A DNA stretch of 64,000 nt from Flavobacteriales bacterium. Lineage in GTDB: Bacteria; Bacteroidota; Bacteroidia; Flavobacteriales_D; Parvicellaceae. The notes beneath the pieces are model-generated. The model did not search any database, was not told the origin of the DNA, and worked only from the letters and a program-made list of their open reading frames with translations. Position numbers and translations under genes: made by a program. The stretch lies in NCBI GenBank assembly GCA_020635565.1, contig JACJZN010000008.1, positions 62,001-126,000 of the forward strand, given 5' to 3'. Shown here in pieces: positions 26,802 through 35,420 of the stretch (positions within the stretch are counted from its first letter, which is position 1; the number at the start of each line of letters is the position of its first letter).

Positions 26802-27704
26802 CTAGAATAATACACCCACCGTAAGGCTTACACTTCCCGGGATAGCTTTAGCTCCAATATTTTCAAATGCCTTGTCTACGAAATCAAGTGCATTCAAGTA
26901 TGTTTCTTTAGTGTCTTTTCTAAGTCCGTTCGTGAAATAATGATTGTAATTTACTTCAAAATACATTGAAGTCGAACCACTAAAGTTATACTCAGCACCA
27001 CCACCTATTTTAAGACCTAGTCTCACAGGTTGAATAGCGCTTGTAAGGTCAAGTTTTTCAAGTGTAATATCCTCTGGATTAATCTTAGTGTTTGATCCGT
27101 AAAAAGACGCAGTATTCACAAGCGAATCTTCTTCAAAAGTGATTTTTTGAACTACATCATTGGTTTTTGCTCCTGTTCTGATTCCAATGTTCAACCCAAA
27201 CTGACCAAAATAGGTGAAGTAACCAATTTCTTTAGTTTTCATTTTCAAAGTAATTGGAATATTCACGTAATTGGCTTTAATCGATCGTTCTTTAAGCCAG
27301 TATACATTGTTAGTTGAAGTTAACATGCTCGCAAAAATGCTTGTTGTGTCTCCTCCAAAGTCTACAAAGTTTTCATCTTTATCAAGGATATAAAGTACCG
27401 TATCAGCAGAGCTTGCTCCAGTGTAGTTGATTTTTAGATTGTTAGTAGTAAGCGACAAGCCACTCACAAAGCTTAATGTTTTATTAAGTCTGAATTCTAG
27501 TTGCAATCCCCAGTGATAACCTACGCCTACTCCACCTGAAGTGAATTTTTTGTCGTTATCTACATTCATCCAATCAAATGAAAGTCCCCCTTTTAATCCA
27601 AAACGGAAGTTTTTAATGTCATTTTCTTCTGAAACGGAAACCTGAGCTGAAGTTATATGAGATAACCCAAGGATAATTCCGGCAAGTAAAATTAGTTTTT
27701 TCAT
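26802..27704 (-). CDS. Outer-membrane beta-barrel protein (PorT-like family)
   Basis: 300 residues from the ATG at 27704 (MKKLILLAGI); a longer frame would need TTG at 27713. A signal peptide ends at TSAQ. The mature part contains alternating amphipathic strands, FRFGLKGGLSFDW, YHWGLQLEFRLNKTLSFVSGL and a closing strand SVSLTVGVLF, typical of the OMP_b-brl_2/PorT group. PorT itself belongs to the T9SS, but this broad family has many members with other or unknown roles. Divergent from gldB; the two predicted -7 boxes lie back to back. Confidence 0.82.
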   Translation of the reverse strand: MKKLILLAGIILGLSHITSAQVSVSEENDIKNFRFGLKGGLSFDWMNVDNDKKFTSGGVGVGYHWGLQLEFRLNKTLSFVSGLSLTTNNLKINYTGASSADTVLYILDKDENFVDFGGDTTSIFASMLTSTNNVYWLKERSIKANYVNIPITLKMKTKEIGYFTYFGQFGLNIGIRTGAKTNDVVQKITFEEDSLVNTASFYGSNTKINPEDITLEKLDLTSAIQPVRLGLKIGGGAEYNFSGSTSMYFEVNYNHYFTNGLRKDTKETYLNALDFVDKAFENIGAKAIPGSVSLTVGVLF

Positions 27705-27750
27705 TATAGTCAATTTAAATTAATCACTTCAAACGAAGTTCTTCGGGTTG

Positions 27751-27758
27751 CAAATTTA
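27751..27758 (-). promoter_or_regulatory. Candidate -7 box for the outer-membrane barrel gene
   Basis: TAAATTTG on the minus strand matches TANNTTTG, 46 nt before the ATG at 27704. Confidence 0.55.
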
Positions 27759-27761
27759 TGA

Positions 27762-27769
27762 TAATTTTG
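27762..27769 (+). promoter_or_regulatory. Candidate -7 box for gldB
   Basis: TAATTTTG matches TANNTTTG, 17 nt before the gldB ATG and only 3 nt from the opposing box. Confidence 0.55.
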
Positions 27770-27786
27770 TTCAATTATTTAGCACT

Positions 27787-28839
27787 ATGATAAAACCGAG
27801 TTTTTCGTATTTCAACAGAGTGGTTTATTCCATGATCTTTATGGCAGCTGGAGTGCTTCTCTTTAGTTGTGATTCTAATCCTCTTGACGTAGATGTCAGT
27901 GATATAAAAGTTGAAATTAAGGTGGATAGAATGGAGCAGGAATTATTTGCTTCAGAAAAAAATACGATGCTACTCAACGATGAGCTTCATAAAAAATATG
28001 GAATGCTTTACGAAGCATTCATGGTAGATATGTTGGGTGAGGTTCCTCCGAATAATCCTCAAGCTCCGATAGTTCTAGAGGGGTTTGTTAATCATCCGGA
28101 TATGAAGCAGATTTACTCCGATATGGAAAAGAAATTTGGGGATTTTTCAAAATATGAATCAGGGATAGAAGATGCATTCAAGTACTATAAATACTATTTT
28201 CCTGATAGTTTGGTGCCTGATCTGATTACTTTCTACAGTAATTTTAATGCGAATGTTTTTCCCTACGGAAACCGTATTGCCATTGGTCTTGATATGTATC
28301 TCGGGCCGGATCATGAATTAGTTAATTCATTGCCAAATGACATATTTCCGCAATATTTAAAGGATAAGATGGATCCGAGATATTTGGTTGCAGATGTAAT
28401 GAAGGCATGGCTGATGAATCGTTTTTTTGAAGAATTGCATTCGGATGGAGCAGATGATTTTTTGTCCTCGATTATTACTTTGGGTAAAATAATGTACCTA
28501 ATGGATGCGATGTTGCCATTTGAAGAGGATTATATAAAGTTTGGGTGCTCCAAAGAGCAGATGGAGTGGTGTGTATATAATGAACAGAACGTTTGGAAAA
28601 CAATTGTGGATGAGAAGATTCTCTATTCCAAAGATAAAGCGGTAATATTGCAATACGTTTCAGAAGGTCCTTTTACAAAAGGAATGCCTCATGATTCTCC
28701 AGGTAGAGTGGGTGTGTGGCTAGGATGGCAGATCGTGAGGGACTATGTGGAACAAAATGAAGTGAGCGTTTTGGAACTATTGGAGCCTGTTGGGCCAAAA
28801 GTTATTTTAAAATCCTACAGTCAGGGAGAAAGAGATTAG
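27787..28839 (+). CDS. gldB: Gliding motility lipoprotein GldB
   Basis: 350 residues from the ATG at 27787 (MIKPSFSYFN); an upstream TTG frame is rejected because it overlaps the promoter. Lipobox LFSC places the lipidated Cys at residue 28. The body has the GldB pattern: VKVDRMEQELF-like start, SDMEKKFGDF, GLDMYLGPDH, an LPNDIFPQYLKDKMDP segment and the C-terminal GRVGVWLGWQIVRDYVE. GldB is required for gliding in Flavobacterium johnsoniae and is conserved in many species with T9SS. gldC follows after 2 nt. Confidence 0.93.
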   Translation: MIKPSFSYFNRVVYSMIFMAAGVLLFSCDSNPLDVDVSDIKVEIKVDRMEQELFASEKNTMLLNDELHKKYGMLYEAFMVDMLGEVPPNNPQAPIVLEGFVNHPDMKQIYSDMEKKFGDFSKYESGIEDAFKYYKYYFPDSLVPDLITFYSNFNANVFPYGNRIAIGLDMYLGPDHELVNSLPNDIFPQYLKDKMDPRYLVADVMKAWLMNRFFEELHSDGADDFLSSIITLGKIMYLMDAMLPFEEDYIKFGCSKEQMEWCVYNEQNVWKTIVDEKILYSKDKAVILQYVSEGPFTKGMPHDSPGRVGVWLGWQIVRDYVEQNEVSVLELLEPVGPKVILKSYSQGERD

Positions 28840-28841
28840 AT

Positions 28842-29183
28842 ATGGAAGAAATCAAATTAGGAATTGAACTGGATGAGAACAAGGTTCCAGAAGGTATTAA
28901 ATGGAAGGCTTCTGGAGGTGATGATAAGTTTAATGAAGCGAAGGCTTTTTTATTATCTATCTGGGATAAGAATGAAGGAAATACGATGAAGATAGATTTA
29001 TGGACAAAGGACATGTCTATTGATGAGATGAAGAAGTTTTTCTTTCAGACCTTTGTTACTATGGCAGATACACTTCAAAGGAGTATGGATGAGGATGGTA
29101 TGGCTGATGCGTTGAGAGATTTTGCTGATTTTTTTGGAGAGAAGATGGGCGTGATTCCTAAAACAGGCAAGTTTGATAACTAA
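28842..29183 (+). CDS. gldC: Gliding motility protein GldC
   Basis: 113-residue soluble protein matching GldC: an N-terminal strand region EIKLGIELDENKVPEGIKW, GDDKFNEAKAFLLSIWD, KIDLWTKDMSIDEMKKFF, and a C-terminal DFADFFGEKMGV. GldC assists gliding in F. johnsoniae, where mutants are only partly defective. It lies 2 nt after gldB, an operon. Confidence 0.92.
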   Translation: MEEIKLGIELDENKVPEGIKWKASGGDDKFNEAKAFLLSIWDKNEGNTMKIDLWTKDMSIDEMKKFFFQTFVTMADTLQRSMDEDGMADALRDFADFFGEKMGVIPKTGKFDN

Positions 29184-29185
29184 TT

Positions 29186-29299
29186 ATGTTTTCGAGGGTT
29201 AGAGATACATACAAGAAGTACATAGGTTATTTCCTTGATTTCTGACAGTACTTAATTATCATCCTCATATTTGCAATTGCTGCTTTGATCTTTTTATAA
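29186..29299 (+). pseudogene. Possible small membrane protein interrupted by an in-frame TGA
   Basis: An ATG 2 nt after the gldC stop opens MFSRVRDTYKKYIGYFLDF, then a TGA (29243-29245), then the same frame continues QYLIIILIFAIAALIFL and ends in TAA. The whole has the shape of a 37-residue single-pass membrane protein: basic amphipathic start, hydrophobic end. A TGG-to-TGA change would explain it (Trp at residue 20). It could also be chance; coding status is unproven. Confidence 0.4.
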
Positions 29300-29303
29300 A
29301 CAA

Positions 29304-29333
29304 AAAAGCCCATTCTTCTAAGAATGAGCTTTT
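29304..29333. terminator. Bidirectional terminator between gldC and the Cys-rich protein gene
   Basis: Arms 29304-29317 and 29320-29333 pair at 13 of 14 positions, A-rich on one side and T-rich on the other, so it can end transcripts from both strands. Confidence 0.8.
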
Positions 29334-29353
29334 ACGTTTTGTTTAGCTAGAAG

Positions 29354-29593
29354 CTATTGTTTTTTCTCTTCAGTAGCTTGTTCTGTTTCTTCTTCTTTCT
29401 TAGCTCCAGGCTTGTTGCAAGAAGATTTTTTAGCACAACAAGATTTCTCGGAAGAAGCTGTTCCTCCTTTCTTGCAGCAAGATTTTTGCTCTGTTTTAGT
29501 TTCGTTGCTCTCAGAAGTTGTAGAAGTCGTCTGAGCAGAAAGCGTCATGGTTGCAGCTAGCATCAATCCTGATAATAATCCTAATTTTTTCAT
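29354..29593 (-). CDS. Small secreted Cys/Lys/Glu-rich protein
   Basis: 79 residues with a signal peptide (MKKLGLLSGLMLAATMTLSAQ, cleaved after SAQ or nearby). The mature part is Ser/Thr/Lys/Glu-rich with two KSCC(K/A)K units and a third SSC, five cysteines in all, and a highly charged C-terminus ending EEKKQ. There is no hydrophobic core, so it is probably unstructured. Metal binding or disulfide cross-linking are possible roles, both speculative. It has its own candidate promoter and a terminator. Confidence 0.65.
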   Translation of the reverse strand: MKKLGLLSGLMLAATMTLSAQTTSTTSESNETKTEQKSCCKKGGTASSEKSCCAKKSSCNKPGAKKEEETEQATEEKKQ

Positions 29594-29615
29594 GGTGTCT
29601 AAGTATTTATTGATT

Positions 29616-29623
29616 CAAAGATA
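29616..29623 (-). promoter_or_regulatory. Candidate -7 box for the Cys-rich secreted protein gene
   Basis: TATCTTTG on the minus strand matches TANNTTTG, 22 nt before the ATG at 29593. Confidence 0.5.
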
Positions 29624-29733
29624 TTTATTTTCAAATTGATTTGCAGCTACTGAAGGGTGAATTGTTAATCAGATGTTATTTGTAATCTTGATTGGGTTTA
29701 TTTCTGTAATTTCGATAATACCATTATCATTTT

Positions 29734-31065
29734 ATGAAAGCGAAAAATATACGATTGATCATCTTCCTATCTGTTCTTGCGGTTTTGGCGATGGTGGTGA
29801 ATCAGTATTTCTGGGTTCAGTCTTCAGTGGATATTCAGGATAAGACCATTTCTATCCAGAAGAAGAATGCAGAAATGGAAAGCTCTCAATTTGAAAATCA
29901 GGTTACTCTTGCGCTGGTCGAGGTAAGAGATGAGTTAATTTCATTGAATATCGATGCCTCTGGGCTATATCTGGAGCCAGTTCAACAAATAACTGAAAAT
30001 TACTTTGTAGTTAGTTTTTATGACACGCTGAATCCTACTGTTTTGCAAAACTTGTTGGTAGAGAAGTTTGGCGAGTACAACGTTACTGAGCCATTTGAGT
30101 ATGGAATCTATGACTGTTTTACAGACAGTATCATCTTCGATAAATATGTTGATCTCAGTAAAGGTGAGATTGTGTCAAAAGAATCCTCTGCACCACAACA
30201 GAAATGGAACCATGACGGGCATTATTTTGGTGTCTATTTTCCCGATCGATTGGATGTAGTTATAGATGAAAAAGATAAGCTTTCAAGTGGGTTGATCTGG
30301 TCTACGATGTTGATCGGAGTGATATTAATCGTATTTGCAGTGACCATTTTTACCATTCTTAAGCAAAAGAAACTTTCTGAAGTTAAGACGGATTTTATCA
30401 ATAATATGACCCATGAATTGAAAACGCCAATTAGCACGATTGCTCTAAGTAGTGATGTGTTGAGAAAAGTAAATTCAGATACGGATTTGGATCGGATCAG
30501 ACAATATGCATCGATCATCTATGCAGAAAACTCAAGACTGGAAGCTCAAGTAGAAAGAGTCTTGCAATTAGCCAAATTGGAAAAAAACAAAATTCAATTG
30601 AAAAAGGAATCGATCGCCCTGCATGGATTGATAAAAAAATGTGTGGAATCGTTCGAATTGGTTGTAAAACAAAAAAGCGGATCGCTAACTGTTCATCTGG
30701 ATGCTCAAAGTGATCAGATATATGGAGATAAAGTTCATATTACCAATGTGATTCAGAATCTTTTGGATAATGCAACAAAATATTCGCAAGATGTTCCTGA
30801 GATTATAGTTAGAACGAGTAATGAGAATAAGTCGCTGGTTATTGAAGTAGAGGATAAAGGAAAGGGAATGACTTCGGAACAGACCAAACAAATTTTTGAG
30901 AAATTCTATCGAGTGCCAACTGGCAGTGTTCATGATGTGAAAGGATTCGGATTAGGCTTGTTCTATGTAAGAGAGATCGTAAGGGCTCACAATGGTAGAA
31001 TTGAGGTTGAAAGTGAGCTGGGTATTGGTTCCATATTTAAAATCTTTATACCACAAACAAATTAA
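29734..31065 (+). CDS. Sensor histidine kinase
   Basis: 443-residue inner-membrane sensor. Transmembrane helices lie at ~5-27 and ~188-210 and flank a ~160-residue periplasmic sensor domain. There is no obvious HAMP domain. The HisKA box is NNMTHELKTPIS with the phospho-accepting His at 227. The ATPase domain has NLLDNATKYS, EDKGKGM and GFGLGLFYVREI. It pairs with the response regulator that starts inside its stop codon (TAATG). The architecture resembles RprX of Bacteroides. Signal unknown. Confidence 0.93.
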   Translation: MKAKNIRLIIFLSVLAVLAMVVNQYFWVQSSVDIQDKTISIQKKNAEMESSQFENQVTLALVEVRDELISLNIDASGLYLEPVQQITENYFVVSFYDTLNPTVLQNLLVEKFGEYNVTEPFEYGIYDCFTDSIIFDKYVDLSKGEIVSKESSAPQQKWNHDGHYFGVYFPDRLDVVIDEKDKLSSGLIWSTMLIGVILIVFAVTIFTILKQKKLSEVKTDFINNMTHELKTPISTIALSSDVLRKVNSDTDLDRIRQYASIIYAENSRLEAQVERVLQLAKLEKNKIQLKKESIALHGLIKKCVESFELVVKQKSGSLTVHLDAQSDQIYGDKVHITNVIQNLLDNATKYSQDVPEIIVRTSNENKSLVIEVEDKGKGMTSEQTKQIFEKFYRVPTGSVHDVKGFGLGLFYVREIVRAHNGRIEVESELGIGSIFKIFIPQTN

Positions 31066-31754
31066 TGCACATGGAAAATGAGATTAAAATACTTTTAGTG
31101 GAGGATGATCTAAATCTAGGATTTGTCATTCAGGATAATTTGAAACAAGCGGGATATAAGGTTCATTTGAGTCAAGATGGAAAAGAGGGGTTGAATGCTT
31201 TCAACGAAGGTGACTTTCAACTTTGTCTGTTCGATGTGATGTTGCCAAAAAAAGATGGTTTTAGTCTGGCTGAAGACGTGAGAAAAGTGAATTCCGAAAT
31301 GCCGATTATTTTTTTGACCGCAAAGTCTCAGACAGAAGATAAGATCAAAGGATTTAAAGCAGGTGCGGATGACTATATAACCAAACCTTTTTCCATGGAT
31401 GAGCTTTTGCTTAGAATAGAAGCTTTGCTTAAAAGATCAGGAAGTCTGCTGAAAAGTAGGGATGTTCATCAGTTAGGAGAGTATCAATTCAATGTGAATA
31501 ATTACACTTTAGATCATAAAGGTGAATTGAAGAAGCTCACTAAAAAAGAAGCAGATATTCTAAAAATTTTAGCCGAGCAGAAAGGAAAAGTAGTGGAACG
31601 TGAATTGATCTTGAATATGGTGTGGGGCGATGATAGTTATTTTAATGGCCGTAGTCTGGACGTATTCATTACCAAATTAAGAAAGTATTTAAAAGAAGAT
31701 CCATCCATCTCGATCAATAATATCCACGGTGTTGGATTTTCTCTGGAGGTATAA
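31065..31754 (+). CDS. Response regulator, OmpR family (RprY-like)
   Basis: 229 residues: receiver domain (1-~120) with acidic pair EDD, phospho-acceptor D57 (LCLFDVMLP) and Lys in DDYITKPF; then an OmpR-type winged helix ending NNIHGVGFSLEV. Start at 31065 overlaps the kinase stop by 1 nt; a second ATG lies two codons on. Cognate partner of the upstream kinase. Its stop abuts the stop of the convergent GT-C-like gene with no spacer. Confidence 0.94.
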   Translation: MHMENEIKILLVEDDLNLGFVIQDNLKQAGYKVHLSQDGKEGLNAFNEGDFQLCLFDVMLPKKDGFSLAEDVRKVNSEMPIIFLTAKSQTEDKIKGFKAGADDYITKPFSMDELLLRIEALLKRSGSLLKSRDVHQLGEYQFNVNNYTLDHKGELKKLTKKEADILKILAEQKGKVVERELILNMVWGDDSYFNGRSLDVFITKLRKYLKEDPSISINNIHGVGFSLEV

Positions 31755-33518
31755 TTATGGTTTGATCCAGTGAATTCTGTACTCCAAATCTTTGATCTTA
31801 AATTTTCTTCCTGCTTTATTCCAGATATAGAATTTGTAGTGATGAATATGTTCTTTTTTTAACTGGATTTCGAGCTTAAGAGATTTGTATTCATGGTCCG
31901 CTTCACTTCGAATGTCGTAAAGGAAGTACGTTCGATACTCTACTTGTTCGTTGAGTTCGTTGAGTCCTTCTGTAACGAGATAGACCTCGTTAAAAGGAGT
32001 GTCATCCTCACGTTTTTTAGTGTAAAGGAATTCAAGGAAAAAGTTAGTCTGCGGATCGTTGTCTGGAAGGATGTATTCAAGATCAGCTCCAAATTCTCTA
32101 TTTTCATCAAAGAATATCTCTTTTTCATATTCGAAGCTTTGAGGTCTCTTGTAATCGGTATGTATAACTTCTCCAAATTGATGGATGTCATGCACACCTC
32201 CGCATTCCCCAACATATTCATTAGATGATTTCAGGAATAGATGACTGTATATTTCCCAATTGATGTAGTCATATGGGAGAATTCCTTTGTTCATCTGATA
32301 GCCTTGAAAAACACTGAGAAATGCGAAAGGCAATAGCAAATATCCGCTTGCGATATTTAAGATTTTGGGAAATTCATTCAGTAAGATTCCTAGAAGAATA
32401 ATGTTAAAAACGAAGTGCTCGCTCATCGCTCGGTGTCCAAATCCTCCTCCATAATAATAGGTCCACCAAGCTGAGATGATATATAGATTAAGTATGAAAT
32501 ATATCCCTCCACTTAACGCAGCAAATTTGTTTTTCTTCCAGGTAAAAATTAATCCCAATAGACTGATTAATGCAAGTGGAGAGTATATGAAAGCACCGTT
32601 TCTGAAACTGAACAGAACTTTATGGGGTACCGGATGAGTCCAGTAAAATCCCTCACCGGTATACGACCATATCAAAGGAGATCCCGTTTGAATGTACCAA
32701 AGGAATGGAAGTAATCCTATCATTAAAAGGCCAATGCTGAAAACGACTCCAATCATTAAAGGTTTTGTGAGGAATTCCTTCATCCAGTGAATCAATGTAG
32801 CTTTATTTCCTGCAAGAAATGGAAGCAGAAGTAAGACGATAATATTGGTAGGTCTGATCAGAAATATCAGGCATAAAAAAAATGTGGCTAAATAAGTGGA
32901 GCGATTGTTAAGAACATGAATGCTCTTATAGCTGTAATACAGAAATGCGGAAATAGTCAGAAAGGAATAAATATGCCCCATGCTAGGAAGATCGGTTGCA
33001 TAGAAATAAATGTTTGTTCCAAAAAGACCAAGGAATGCCGTAATAATGGAGGTTCTGATCTCTATGTTTTTGAGGATAAGTAATTTCTTGATGAACCAAA
33101 AGCCTCCGATGGCAGCCAGAATCGCGGAAAACTGAATGGAGAGAAGGAATAGGTCGCTATACCCATTCAATGGATAGCCTAAAAGAAAAGAAAGAAAATA
33201 TGCGATAAAAAATAAGGGAGCCATACAGATGGCTACTCCAGGAAAAGTTTTGTTGAATTGTTTACCATCCTCTGTAGTTAAGATGTAGTGATGAGACATT
33301 TCATAGCCCAGTTGTTCTTCAATAGCGTTTGCATTGCTGGAATAGGTAAAATCTTGGTAAATAAAACCTGCTGTCAAATATGCGTAGTAGCCTCTTCCAT
33401 CAGTAGATAGAACCCAGTTTCGCCACTCTTCACGTCTCCACTTAAATTGAATGTTGATCAGGAAGAGTAAAACGAATAGAATTACTTCAGGCCGATATAG
33501 CAGCTTTTTTAGTTTCAA
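31755..33518 (-). CDS. GT-C-like multi-spanning membrane protein (paralogue of 18165-19991)
   Basis: 587 residues, about ten to eleven transmembrane helices and a C-terminal soluble beta-rich domain (~150 residues). Start is TTG at 33518, overlapping the upstream hydrolase stop (TTGA), which implies coupling. An early acidic/aromatic loop (STDGRGYYAYLTAG) occupies the usual GT-C catalytic position. GAFIYSPLALISLLG and WWTYYYGGGFGHRA align with the equivalent regions of the paralogue. Likely uses a polyprenyl-linked sugar; acceptor unknown. Confidence 0.68.
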   Translation of the reverse strand: MKLKKLLYRPEVILFVLLFLINIQFKWRREEWRNWVLSTDGRGYYAYLTAGFIYQDFTYSSNANAIEEQLGYEMSHHYILTTEDGKQFNKTFPGVAICMAPLFFIAYFLSFLLGYPLNGYSDLFLLSIQFSAILAAIGGFWFIKKLLILKNIEIRTSIITAFLGLFGTNIYFYATDLPSMGHIYSFLTISAFLYYSYKSIHVLNNRSTYLATFFLCLIFLIRPTNIIVLLLLPFLAGNKATLIHWMKEFLTKPLMIGVVFSIGLLMIGLLPFLWYIQTGSPLIWSYTGEGFYWTHPVPHKVLFSFRNGAFIYSPLALISLLGLIFTWKKNKFAALSGGIYFILNLYIISAWWTYYYGGGFGHRAMSEHFVFNIILLGILLNEFPKILNIASGYLLLPFAFLSVFQGYQMNKGILPYDYINWEIYSHLFLKSSNEYVGECGGVHDIHQFGEVIHTDYKRPQSFEYEKEIFFDENREFGADLEYILPDNDPQTNFFLEFLYTKKREDDTPFNEVYLVTEGLNELNEQVEYRTYFLYDIRSEADHEYKSLKLEIQLKKEHIHHYKFYIWNKAGRKFKIKDLEYRIHWIKP

Positions 33519-34348
33519 TAATTCGCCTTAAGGAATTTCAATAAAGCATTCCAGTACTCTTTATGGCCTTCAGTTTCTTTCCATAGTGCTCTTGCTCCAT
33601 GTATTCCTTCTACATCTGGCTTAAAATGAGTGAGATAGACACTGTCTATACCGGAGGTCAATTGAGTGGTTTGCGGTACTTCTAACTTACTGGAAGTCAC
33701 AAAAACTGGTTTCTGAATGCTGTCGATACTGTCCTTTAAAGTAATTCCTTCTAAGTACTCTCCTGGGCTAAAAGCCACAACTGCTTTTATTTTTGGGTTG
33801 TTTTTGGCAATAAGCAATGATAGTGAAGCGGAATAACTACTGCCAAGTATTATTATTGGTTGTTCACCATTATAATCATAAAGATAATCGATTGCAGATT
33901 CTATGTCCTGCTTCGCATCCATGTATTCTGTGGAGAGCCCTTTTTCATTAGCTTCTTTATATGTCAAGTTGGGTATGTTCAGAGCGGTTTCACCCGATCG
34001 TTGATCTATCGCTAAAGCGTTAAATCCTAGTTTGCTGAGGATGATTCCTGTTTGCTTGTAAGCTCCTCTTGAATACCCTGCCTGGTGGCAAAGTAAAATT
34101 TTAACAGCGCTTTCACCATTGTCGTAAATATCTCCGTATATCGTTAAACTGTCTTTTGAGAGAAATGAAATATGTTTTACAGTATTTTCATAGAGATATT
34201 CGAGAGAAGGTCCTTTCTCTTGAGCAACTATAATACTGTCAAATCGACCCATCAAACCGCTATGGTTGTCTTGCTCAACGGCTTCATTCTGACATGATGC
34301 AATTGTCAGTAATATTAAAAACAGGATTGATTCAAGCCAGTATTTCAT
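33515..34348 (-). CDS. Alpha/beta hydrolase lipoprotein
   Basis: 277 residues with lipoprotein signal peptide, lipobox IASC, Cys19. The alpha/beta hydrolase fold is indicated by LLCHQAGYSRGAY (oxyanion region), GFNALAIDQRSG and the nucleophile elbow GSSYS with Ser171; the late His is in VEGIHGARAL. Probable periplasmic or outer-membrane esterase/peptidase of unknown substrate. Cotranscribed with the GT-C-like gene that overlaps its stop, so an acyl or glycan-modifying role is possible. Confidence 0.8.
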   Translation of the reverse strand: MKYWLESILFLILLTIASCQNEAVEQDNHSGLMGRFDSIIVAQEKGPSLEYLYENTVKHISFLSKDSLTIYGDIYDNGESAVKILLCHQAGYSRGAYKQTGIILSKLGFNALAIDQRSGETALNIPNLTYKEANEKGLSTEYMDAKQDIESAIDYLYDYNGEQPIIILGSSYSASLSLLIAKNNPKIKAVVAFSPGEYLEGITLKDSIDSIQKPVFVTSSKLEVPQTTQLTSGIDSVYLTHFKPDVEGIHGARALWKETEGHKEYWNALLKFLKANY

Positions 34349-34369
34349 GTGTTGGTCTAAAATTTGTGC

Positions 34370-34377
34370 AAAGGTAG
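34370..34377 (-). promoter_or_regulatory. Candidate -7 box for the hydrolase lipoprotein gene
   Basis: TACCTTTG on the minus strand matches TANNTTTG, 21 nt before the ATG at 34348. Confidence 0.5.
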
Positions 34378-34431
34378 TAGTTCTAGTATGAAAGTTGTTA
34401 ACTTAGAAGGTTTAATGTTTAAACGAGAGAG

Positions 34432-35415
34432 ATGAAGAGTTTATTGGTTGTATTTGGGATATTATTTGGTTCGATTTTATTTTTTGGGCAAATGCCTGCC
34501 TATTATCAAGGGATTGATTTTAGTCAACCTGCTGCCTCAGTTGAGTCCGAATTGAAAACTTTGATAACGAATACGCACAATCCGTTGACTTATTCAAATA
34601 CCTATCCTTGGGTCAAATTGATTGATCAGGATGAGAACAACACCAACAATGTTATTTTGGTTTATAACGGTCAAAGTGAGCCGAAAGTTAATACAATTGG
34701 TGGAGGTAATACAACTAATCCAGAGGTTTGGAACAGGGAGCATATTTATCCTCAATCGCTAATTTCGACTACGGCTACTGGTGATTTGCATCATTTGCGA
34801 GCCTGTGATGGAGATATCAATAATAATCGTGGAAATCTTCCATTTGTTTCGGGGTCTGGTTCGTATGGAACAGTTTCAGGCGGATGGTATCCGGGTGATG
34901 AGTGGAAAGGCGATGTTGCTCGAATGATTATGTATGTGCACTTAAGGTATGATGAGCCGTGGACAGATGTTGGTACGATGAGTTTATTTCTGCAATGGAA
35001 TGTTGATGATCCTGTTTCGGATTTTGAGAGACAGAGAAATAATACGATCCAAGGAGCTCAGGGTAATAGAAATCCGTTTATTGATCAGCCTTATTTAGCC
35101 ACTTATTTGTACGGAGGTCCTATAGCTGAGGATACTTGGGGTTGGCCTAATGAAGTGGACGAAATTTCTCTAGAGGATGTTTCAATGTATCCAAATCCGA
35201 TAAATACCACTGGCAGTGTGACTTTTTCAGGGGTGACAACACCGATCAATGAGGTTATTTTTTATGATCTTTCTGGTAAGCAGATATATACTGTGAGACA
35301 GCCTAAAGTTGAAAATCAACAAGTTGAGATTTCGACATCAGTATCATCTGGAGTGTACTTCGTGAAGCTAGTTGCGGATCATGCGGAGGTGACAAAGAAA
35401 TTGGTGGTAAACTAG
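34432..35415 (+). CDS. Secreted endonuclease I with T9SS C-terminal sorting domain
   Basis: 327 residues: signal peptide (1-20), endonuclease I (NucM/EndA, His-Me finger) domain of ~230 residues, and a ~75-residue C-terminal type A sorting domain. Catalytic-type segments are WNREHIYPQS (H104), GDLHHLRACDGDINNNRGN (H120/H121 and metal-binding Asn). The sorting domain begins VSMYPNPI, has FYDLSGK in the middle and ends GVYFVKLVADHAEVTKKLVVN, i.e. the beta-sandwich read by the T9SS. Predicted to be exported and either released or anchored at the surface, degrading extracellular DNA. It supports a functional T9SS elsewhere in this genome, in line with gldB/gldC. Confidence 0.92.
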   Translation: MKSLLVVFGILFGSILFFGQMPAYYQGIDFSQPAASVESELKTLITNTHNPLTYSNTYPWVKLIDQDENNTNNVILVYNGQSEPKVNTIGGGNTTNPEVWNREHIYPQSLISTTATGDLHHLRACDGDINNNRGNLPFVSGSGSYGTVSGGWYPGDEWKGDVARMIMYVHLRYDEPWTDVGTMSLFLQWNVDDPVSDFERQRNNTIQGAQGNRNPFIDQPYLATYLYGGPIAEDTWGWPNEVDEISLEDVSMYPNPINTTGSVTFSGVTTPINEVIFYDLSGKQIYTVRQPKVENQQVEISTSVSSGVYFVKLVADHAEVTKKLVVN

Positions 35416-35420
35416 GAATA

